A model generated the notes under the pieces. The model made no database searches. It saw only the letters and a list, made by a program, of their open reading frames with translations, and had not been told where the DNA came from. Position numbers and translations under genes: made by a program. Shown here piece by piece: positions 58,750 through 64,000 of a DNA stretch of 64,000 nt. This DNA comes from Streptomyces sp. NBC_01268 (GTDB lineage Bacteria > Actinomycetota > Actinomycetes > Streptomycetales > Streptomycetaceae): positions 1,178,001 to 1,242,000 of the forward strand of contig NZ_CP108454.1 in the NCBI RefSeq assembly GCF_036240795.1, given 5' to 3'. Numbering within the stretch: the stretch's first letter is position 1; each line of letters starts with the position of its first letter.

Positions 58750-59835
58750 ATGACCGAGGTGCTACTGACCGTAGGCACCCGCAAGGGTCTGTTCATCGGC
58801 CGCGGCCGAGACGGCCGCTGGGAGTTCGACGAACCACACTTCAACGCGCAGGCGATCTACTCGATCGGCATCGACACCCGCCGCGAGGTCCCCAGGATCC
58901 TGGTCGGCGGGGACAGCGCGCACTGGGGCCCGTCCGTCTTCCACTCCGACGACCTCGGCGCCCACTGGACCGAGCCGCCCCGGCCCGCGGTCAAGTTCCC
59001 CCAGGACACCGGGGCTTCGCTGGAGCGGGTGTGGCAGCTGCACCCGGCGCCCGCGCACTCCCCCGACGTCGTCTACGCGGGGACCGAGCCCGCCGCGCTC
59101 TTCCGGTCCACCGACGGCGGCGAGTCCTTCGAGCTGGTCCGCCCCCTCTGGGAGCACCCGACCCGGGACCGCTGGGTGCCGGGCGGCGGCGGCGAGGCCG
59201 TGCACACCGTCGTCACCGATCCGCGCGACCCGGACGCCGTGACCGTCGCCGTGTCGACCGCGGGCGTCTTCCGCTCCCGCGACGGCGGCGCGAGCTGGGC
59301 TCCGGCCAACGACGGGGTGTCCGCGGTCTTCCTGCCCGACCCGCACCCGGAGTTCGGCCAGTGCGTGCACAAGATCGCCCAGGACGCGGGCGACCTCGAC
59401 CGGCTCTACCTCCAGAACCACTGGGGCGTCTTCCGCAGCGACGACGGCGGCGGCCGGTGGACCGACATCGGTTCCGGACTCCCCTCCGACTTCGGCTTTG
59501 CCGTGGCCGCCCACCCGCACCGCCCGGACACCGCCTACGTCTTCCCCATCAACGCCGACTCCGACCGCGTCCCCGCCGGACGCCGCTGCCGCGTCTACCG
59601 CACCGGCGACGCCGGCGGGACCTGGGAGCCGCTCACCGAGGGCCTGCCGGACGGCGACCACTACGGCACGGTGCTGCGCGACGCCCTGTGCACGGACGAC
59701 GGCGACCCGGCGGGCGTCTACTTCGGCAACCGCAACGGCGAGGTGTACGCGAGCGCCGACGACGGCGACAGCTGGCGGCTCCTCACCGAGCACCTGCCGG
59801 ACGTGCTGTGCGTGCGGGCGGCGGTGATCGGCTGA
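58750..59835 (+). CDS. BNR/Asp-box beta-propeller protein
   Basis: 361 residues from the ATG at 58750. Repeated Asp-boxes of the form S-x-D-x-G-x-(S/T)-(W/F) are visible: STDGGESF, SRDGGASW, SDDGGGRW, TGDAGGTW, SADDGDSW, as in sialidase-like propellers. No signal peptide and no sialidase arginine triad, so a hydrolase function is not supported. The N-terminus (TVGTRKGLFIGRGRDGRW) is typical of WD40/YVTN-type exo-alpha-sialidase-like proteins of streptomycetes. Role unknown. Confidence 0.9.
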   Translation: MTEVLLTVGTRKGLFIGRGRDGRWEFDEPHFNAQAIYSIGIDTRREVPRILVGGDSAHWGPSVFHSDDLGAHWTEPPRPAVKFPQDTGASLERVWQLHPAPAHSPDVVYAGTEPAALFRSTDGGESFELVRPLWEHPTRDRWVPGGGGEAVHTVVTDPRDPDAVTVAVSTAGVFRSRDGGASWAPANDGVSAVFLPDPHPEFGQCVHKIAQDAGDLDRLYLQNHWGVFRSDDGGGRWTDIGSGLPSDFGFAVAAHPHRPDTAYVFPINADSDRVPAGRRCRVYRTGDAGGTWEPLTEGLPDGDHYGTVLRDALCTDDGDPAGVYFGNRNGEVYASADDGDSWRLLTEHLPDVLCVRAAVIG

Positions 59836-59913
59836 CGCCGGCGACGAGGCGGAGGAGCCGGGACCGCCGAGCGACGGACCCCGATGTCCGGCTGCGCCAC
59901 TAGAGTGACGGGC

Positions 59914-60591
59914 GTGGCAGCACGACCGTTGAACGAAATCGTCGAGGCCGGGTGGGCGCAGGCGCTCGCCCCCGTGGCCGAACGCATCGCCGGGATGGGC
60001 GACTTCCTCCGGCAGGAGGTGGCCGCCGGGCGCACCTACCTACCCTCCGGGGCCAACGTCCTCAGAGCCTTCCAGCAGCCCTTCGACGAGGTGCGGGTCC
60101 TCATCGTCGGCCAGGACCCCTACCCGACACCCGGGCACGCGGTGGGCCTGAGCTTCTCCGTGGCACCGGACGTGCGTCCGGTGCCACCGAGCCTGGACAA
60201 CATCTTCCGCGAGATGCACACGGACCTCGGGCACCCGCGCCCGTCGAACGGCGATCTGACCCCGTGGACCCGGCAGGGCGTGCTGCTGCTCAACAGGGCG
60301 CTCACCACGGCCCCGCGGCGGCCCGGCGCCCACCGGGACAAGGGCTGGGAGGCGGTCACCGAACAGGCCATCCGGGCGCTCGCCGCGCGCGGCAAGCCGC
60401 TGGTGTCGGTGCTGTGGGGCCGGGACGCCCGCAACCTGCGCCCGCTGCTCGGCGACCTCCCCGCGATCGAGTCCTCGCACCCGTCGCCGATGTCGGCGGA
60501 CCGCGGCTTCTTCGGCTCGCGCCCCTTCAGCCGCACCAACGAGCTGCTGCTCCGTCAGGGCGCCCAGCCGGTGGACTGGCAGCTGCCGTGA
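59914..60591 (+). CDS. ung: Uracil-DNA glycosylase, family 1
   Basis: 225 residues from the GTG at 59914. Catalytic D68 in the water-activating loop GQDPYP (66-71; the actinobacterial form has Pro where others have His), GLSFSV, and HPSPMS with H189 before the leucine-loop. Excises uracil from DNA to start base-excision repair. The following kinase gene starts at the same GTGA (60588-60591), so the two are translationally coupled. Streptomycetes often have two Ung genes. Confidence 0.95.
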   Translation: MAARPLNEIVEAGWAQALAPVAERIAGMGDFLRQEVAAGRTYLPSGANVLRAFQQPFDEVRVLIVGQDPYPTPGHAVGLSFSVAPDVRPVPPSLDNIFREMHTDLGHPRPSNGDLTPWTRQGVLLLNRALTTAPRRPGAHRDKGWEAVTEQAIRALAARGKPLVSVLWGRDARNLRPLLGDLPAIESSHPSPMSADRGFFGSRPFSRTNELLLRQGAQPVDWQLP

Positions 60592-61574
60592 CGGACGGGG
60601 CGGAGCGCGGACTGGTCGTCGGTGTCGACTCGGGCGGGTCGGGGCTGCGGATCGCGCTCGCCCGGGCCGTGGACGGCCGGGTGCTGGAGACGGCCGCGTC
60701 CGGGGAACCGGTGCGCACCGGGGCGGGCGGGATCGACGCCGGGCATCTGCTGGCCCAGTTGCTGCCCGCCGTAGCCGCGATGACCGCCCGGTCCGCCGGA
60801 GCCGACGAGCGGATCGTGGCGGTCGCGGTCGGCGCGGCCGGCATGGCGACCCTCGGCGACGGCCTGCGGGCCGAGCTGCCGGGCGCGTTCGCGCGGGCCT
60901 GGGGCGTGCGGCGGCTCGCGCTGGCTGCCGACGCCGTCACCGCGTACGCGGGCGCGCTGGGTCAGCGGCCGGGTGCCGTCGTCGCGGGCGGCACCGGTCT
61001 GATCGCCATGGGCACGGATCTGACGGACTGGCGCCGGGCCGACGGCTGGGGCCATCTGCTCGGCGACTGCGGAAGCGGGGCGTGGATCGGGCGCGCGGGG
61101 CTCGAAGCGGCCATGCGGGCGTACGACGGGCGGCGCGGAGGCTCGGCCGTGCTCCTGGCGCGCGCCGAGGAACTCTTCGGTCCGGTCGCCGGGTTGCCGG
61201 GCGCGCTCTACCCCCGGAGCGACCGGCCCGCCGTCCTCGCCTCCTTCGCGCCCCTGGTGGGCGGCTGCGCCGCCGCCGGGGACCCGGTGGCGGTGGCGGT
61301 CCTGGAGCGGGCCGCCGGCCACATCGCTCAGGCCGCGGCGGCCGTCTGCCCGTCCGACGCCGACGTCGAAGTGGCCCTGACGGGAGGCCTGTTCAAGATG
61401 GGCGAGCCGCTCCTCGGTCCGCTGCGGGCGGAGCTGGACGCGCTGCTCCCGCGGGCCCGCGAGGTGCCGGCCGCGGGCGATCCGCTCGCCGGCGCGGTCA
61501 CGATCGCCGCCGCGCTCGCCACCGGAACGGTGCGGTTGCCCGGGGATCCGCGCCTCCTTGAACTCACCAGGTAA
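60588..61574 (+). CDS. BadF/BadG-type ATPase, N-acetylglucosamine kinase-like
   Basis: 328 residues from the GTG at 60588. ASKHA-fold ATPase: phosphate-1 motif [45 protein letters not shown] and LTGG near the end. Close to the N-acetylglucosamine/ N-acetylmuramic acid kinase group, so amino-sugar recycling is a reasonable guess. It overlaps the ung stop by four bases, although no functional link with DNA repair is evident. Confidence 0.9.
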   Translation: MTDGAERGLVVGVDSGGSGLRIALARAVDGRVLETAASGEPVRTGAGGIDAGHLLAQLLPAVAAMTARSAGADERIVAVAVGAAGMATLGDGLRAELPGAFARAWGVRRLALAADAVTAYAGALGQRPGAVVAGGTGLIAMGTDLTDWRRADGWGHLLGDCGSGAWIGRAGLEAAMRAYDGRRGGSAVLLARAEELFGPVAGLPGALYPRSDRPAVLASFAPLVGGCAAAGDPVAVAVLERAAGHIAQAAAAVCPSDADVEVALTGGLFKMGEPLLGPLRAELDALLPRAREVPAAGDPLAGAVTIAAALATGTVRLPGDPRLLELTR

Positions 61575-61671
61575 ACGGCGGTTCCTGGCGAGTCGGACAT
61601 ACAGGGGCAGAAGTCGCCCAGCCGCACCTCACCGAACTGCGCGACGGGCAAAACCAGTAGCATGCGGCGCC

Positions 61672-62592
61672 ATGAGCTCCCCCACTGGGCCCACTCCCGG
61701 CCTGCCTGTACGAATGCCGCGCCCCCGCCAGCCCGGGCGGCACCGGCGCCCTGAACCCGTGGTGGCGCCCGAGGGCGCGCCCGCGCTCGTTCTCGCCGTC
61801 CCCGGCGTGCCGTCCGCCGCCATACGCTCGCTGGCCGAGGAGGTCGTGAGCATCGCCCGCTCGGAGCTGCCCGGCCTCGACGCCGTGATCGGTTACCTGG
61901 ACGGCGACGACGCCACCGACTACCCGACCCTCGGCGCGGTCCTGGCGCGCGCCGCCGCGCTGCGCACCGAGCGGTACGAGCTGGCCGTGGCGGCCGGTCG
62001 TGAGCCGGCCGCGCCCGAGGGTCCCGCCGCGGTCGTGGTCCCGCTGCTCGCGGGCCCGGACAGCGCCCTGCTGCGGCGGATCCGGCAGTCCGTGATGGAC
62101 AGCGGCAACACCGCGGAGCTGACCGACGTGCTCGGCCCGCATCCGCTGCTCGCCGAGGCCCTGCACGTGCGCCTCTCGGAGGCCGGTCTGGCCCGCGCCG
62201 ACCGCGCCCGGCTGTTCACGGTCGCCACGGCGGCCGACGGCATCATCCTGGCCACGGTCGGCGGCGAGGAGGCGGTCCAGGCCGCCGGGATCACCGGCAT
62301 GCTGCTGGCGGCACGGCTGGCCGTGCCCGTGATGGCGGCGGCGCTCGACCAGGAGGGTTCGATCTCGGCGATCGCCGACCAGCTGCGCGGCTCCGGCTCG
62401 GAGCAGCTGGCACTGGCCCCGTACCTGATCGGCCCGGAGCTGGCCGAGGGCCTGCTCGACGCGGCCGCCAAGGAGGCCGGCTGCGCGACGGCGGAGGCGC
62501 TGGGCGCCTACCCGGCGATCGGCAAGCTGGTGCTCTCGCAGTACGCGTCGGCGCTCGGGATCTCCCCGCAGCAGGGCTCGCCCGTCCACTGA
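61672..62592 (+). CDS. CbiX-like (sirohydrochlorin chelatase-family) protein
   Basis: 306 residues from the ATG at 61672. A basic disordered N-terminus (about 1-35) precedes two half-domains of chelatase-like fold, with LVLAVPGVP and ATAADGIILATVGG in the positions expected for the CbiX/SirB core and a C-terminal SAIADQLRGSG. The usual pair of metal-ligand histidines (GHGS) is not obvious, since PGVPS stands there instead, so chelatase activity is doubtful. A strong bidirectional terminator follows. Confidence 0.8.
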   Translation: MSSPTGPTPGLPVRMPRPRQPGRHRRPEPVVAPEGAPALVLAVPGVPSAAIRSLAEEVVSIARSELPGLDAVIGYLDGDDATDYPTLGAVLARAAALRTERYELAVAAGREPAAPEGPAAVVVPLLAGPDSALLRRIRQSVMDSGNTAELTDVLGPHPLLAEALHVRLSEAGLARADRARLFTVATAADGIILATVGGEEAVQAAGITGMLLAARLAVPVMAAALDQEGSISAIADQLRGSGSEQLALAPYLIGPELAEGLLDAAAKEAGCATAEALGAYPAIGKLVLSQYASALGISPQQGSPVH

Positions 62593-62617
62593 CGGACCGG
62601 GCGCGCGCAGGACCGTG

Positions 62618-62663
62618 ACGGGAAGGGCCCGCACCGGAGGTCTCCGGTGCGGGCCCTTCCCGT
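62618..62663. terminator. Strong bidirectional hairpin terminator
   Basis: ACGGGAAGGGCCCGCACCGG (62618-62637) pairs perfectly with CCGGTGCGGGCCCTTCCCGT (62644-62663). The loop is AGGTCT. It lies between the convergent CbiX-like gene (ends 62592) and lactonase gene (ends 62682). Confidence 0.92.
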
Positions 62664-62681
62664 ACGTGTGGGGGCGTCGGC

Positions 62682-63725
62682 TCAGGCGAGGACGACGCAG
62701 GAGGCCGCGGGGGCCGGGACGGAGCCCGTGCGGACCGGCAGGCCGGTCTCCGGGTCGACGGTGAACCAGGTGACGTCGCCGGAGCGCTCGTTCGCGGCGT
62801 AGAGGTGGCGCCCGGAGGGGTCGAGGGTCAGGTCGCGGGGCCAGTGGCCGCCGCAGGGCACGGAGGCGACCAGGCGGGCCTCCGCGCCGCCCGCGTCGAG
62901 GGCGAGGACCGCGAGGGTGTCGTGGCCGCGTACGGCGGCCCAGAGGAAGCGCCCGTCGGGAGCGACGACGACCTCGGAGGGGTAGCGGTCCCCCGTGGCG
63001 TCCGCGGGGACGACGGGGGTCTCGCCGAGCGCTTCGAGGACGCCCGTGTCGGCGTCCCATCGGCACACGGTGACCGTGGGCTCCAGCTCGTTCAGCACGT
63101 AGGCGTGGGCGCCGTCCGGGTGGAAGGCGAGGTGGCGGGGCCCGGTGCCGGAGCGCAGCGCGGTCGTCCCGTGCGGGTGCAGGGAGCCGGTGCCGGGGTC
63201 GAGGGCCCAGATCGTGACGGAGTCGGCGCCGAGGTCCACGGCGAGCACCCAGCGGCCGCTCGGGTCGGGCAGCACCTGGTGGGCGTGCGGCCCCTCCTGG
63301 CGCCGCTCGACCGGTCCCGAGCCCTCGTGGCGCACCACGCCGGTGACGGGCTTCAGGCTCCCGTCGGCGGCGGCCGGCAGGACGCTGACGCTGCCGGAGG
63401 TGTAGTTGGCGGTGAGGACGTGTCCCGCGGTCACGGCGAGGTGGGTGGGTCCGGAGCCGTCCACGGGCACGGGGGCGCCGAGGAGGCGGGGCTCGGGGCC
63501 GGTGACGTCGAGGGCGGCCGCGGCGCCCTCCGCGGTCTCGGAGACCGCGTACAGCACCTCGGCGCCGGGCCCGAGGGCGAGGAAGGACGGGTCGGCGACG
63601 GCGTCGCTCGCCCCCACGAGCTCCAGTGCTCCGGTCTCCGGTTCCACCTCGGCGACGAGCACACCCCGGCCGCCGGCCGAGGTGAACGATCCGATGTATG
63701 CCCGCGTACGGCGTGTGTCGCCCAC
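62682..63725 (-). CDS. Lactonase-family beta-propeller (6-phosphogluconolactonase-like)
   Basis: 347 residues from the GTG at 63725. Seven-bladed propeller with AYIGSFTSAGGRGV at the start, GSGPTHLAVTAGHVLTANYTSGSVSVLP, PHAHQVLPDPSGRWVLAVDLGAD, GTGPRHLAFHPDGAHAYVLNELEPTVTV and WPRDLTLDPSGRHLYAANERSGDVTWF. The His and Arg residues in these loops are those of the YbhE/Pgl lactonase active site. It hydrolyses 6-phosphogluconolactone or another lactone. Confidence 0.93.
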   Translation of the reverse strand: MGDTRRTRAYIGSFTSAGGRGVLVAEVEPETGALELVGASDAVADPSFLALGPGAEVLYAVSETAEGAAAALDVTGPEPRLLGAPVPVDGSGPTHLAVTAGHVLTANYTSGSVSVLPAAADGSLKPVTGVVRHEGSGPVERRQEGPHAHQVLPDPSGRWVLAVDLGADSVTIWALDPGTGSLHPHGTTALRSGTGPRHLAFHPDGAHAYVLNELEPTVTVCRWDADTGVLEALGETPVVPADATGDRYPSEVVVAPDGRFLWAAVRGHDTLAVLALDAGGAEARLVASVPCGGHWPRDLTLDPSGRHLYAANERSGDVTWFTVDPETGLPVRTGSVPAPAASCVVLA

Positions 63726-63882
63726 GGCGCCTCCCCTGTCCGCTTGTCCGCTGTCCCCAGGCCGATCACGGCAGACCGGCCGTCGTCGGGGCAGACGTTA
63801 GCAGGCGGTCTAGACCAGGTAGGGGGCAGCGGGCGCAGGAGCTTCCGGGGCGCCCGGCCGCCGGACGGCACGGGGCGCAGGG

Positions 63883-64000
63883 TCAGGCAGCCGGGACCAG
63901 GGGTGCGCGCGGCGAGGTGCGCAGCGGGGCCGCCAGGTCGACCAGGGCCCGTTCCAGGCCGTGGAGGTGCCCGAGGGCCGCCTCGGCGCCGGGGTGGTGC
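63883..64000 (-). CDS. C-terminal fragment of an unidentified protein
   Basis: Only the last 38 codons lie in the window, ending in a TGA at 63883-63885. The fragment (HHPGAEAALGHLHGLERA, then LVDLAAPLRTSP) looks like an amphipathic helix followed by a short tail. Too little is present to name the family. Confidence 0.55.
   Translation of the reverse strand, partial: HHPGAEAALGHLHGLERALVDLAAPLRTSPRAPLVPAA

Noticed and set aside
58750..59835. Annotation as sialidase
   Set aside because: Only Asp-boxes are present. The catalytic Arg triad and Tyr/Glu pair were not found.

Overview
The window looks like a piece of a Streptomyces (or very close actinomycete) chromosome. GC content is very high, third codon positions are strongly G/C, GTG and TTG starts are common, and many products are actinobacterial: an Rv1733c-type membrane protein, a mycothiol-dependent maleylpyruvate-isomerase-like protein, a deazaflavin (F420)-type oxidoreductase, an FprA-type ferredoxin reductase, SCO4225-type and DUF6643-type proteins. 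I see 64 protein genes, two of them cut by the window edges, and no rRNA, tRNA, CRISPR array, transposase, integrase or other sign of mobile DNA. Packing is dense: no gap exceeds 300 bases. The largest gaps are 4014-4277, 48329-48584 and 1083-1336.

Layout. 1-2737 (minus): apolipoprotein N-acyltransferase (partial), a membrane protein and a glutamate/aspartate racemase. 2796-8843 (plus): an HpnB-like glycosyltransferase, a P/Q/Y-rich DUF6643-like protein, a MOSC protein, an Rv1733c-like protein and a beta-helix/AAA+ ATPase fusion. 8813-11212 (minus): a large multi-span membrane protein with a lipase-type GHSQG motif. 11358-15498: DeoR regulator, two SRPBCC proteins, a Cds1-type cysteine desulfhydrase (minus), a small unknown and an anti-sigma-type ATPase. 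15611-19202 (minus): an ABC permease/ATPase/SHOCT operon, followed by TetR and DUF4865 genes (plus) and a methyltransferase (minus). 21427-25262: ROK regulator diverging from an MFS transporter, then two small genes. 25274-27156 (minus): NarL-type two-component system. 27251-28620: TetR diverging from a deazaflavin oxidoreductase. 28707-36631: geranylgeranyl-reductase-type flavoprotein, M20 dipeptidase, His-rich metallo-beta-lactamase-fold protein, AAA-NUDIX fusion, and a ROK kinase diverging from LacI. 36678-41947 (minus): Ser/Thr kinase, DUF6986 aldolase-like protein, EtfA and EtfB. 42147-49832: flavin reductase, thioredoxin-like protein, PlsC acyltransferase, B3/B4 protein, the overlapping DUF6421-SDR-threonine aldolase operon, GDPD and GNAT. 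50013-57370: DUF5134, M56 peptidase, PAP2 phosphatase, TetR, the LVIVD/DUF305 divergent pair, FprA and ArsR. 57540-63725: old yellow enzyme, BNR-repeat protein, Ung, BadF-type sugar kinase, CbiX-like protein and lactonase. A C-terminal fragment closes the window.

How the genes work together. Much of the window consists of small regulator-plus-target modules whose operators can be read directly: TetR (19391-19410), TetR/deazaflavin oxidoreductase (27972-28080), LacI/ROK kinase (35525-35536), an IclR-type double site before DUF6986 (39937-39971), TetR (52528-52540) and ArsR/OYE (57440-57492). The most informative signal is a pair of intergenic palindromes (19284-19307 and 27212-27235) that agree at 20 of 24 positions without gaps. 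One lies before the ABC/SHOCT operon and the other before the two-component system, which suggests that this system controls itself and the transporter 8 kb away. The least understood gene set is the translationally coupled DUF6421-SDR-threonine aldolase operon.
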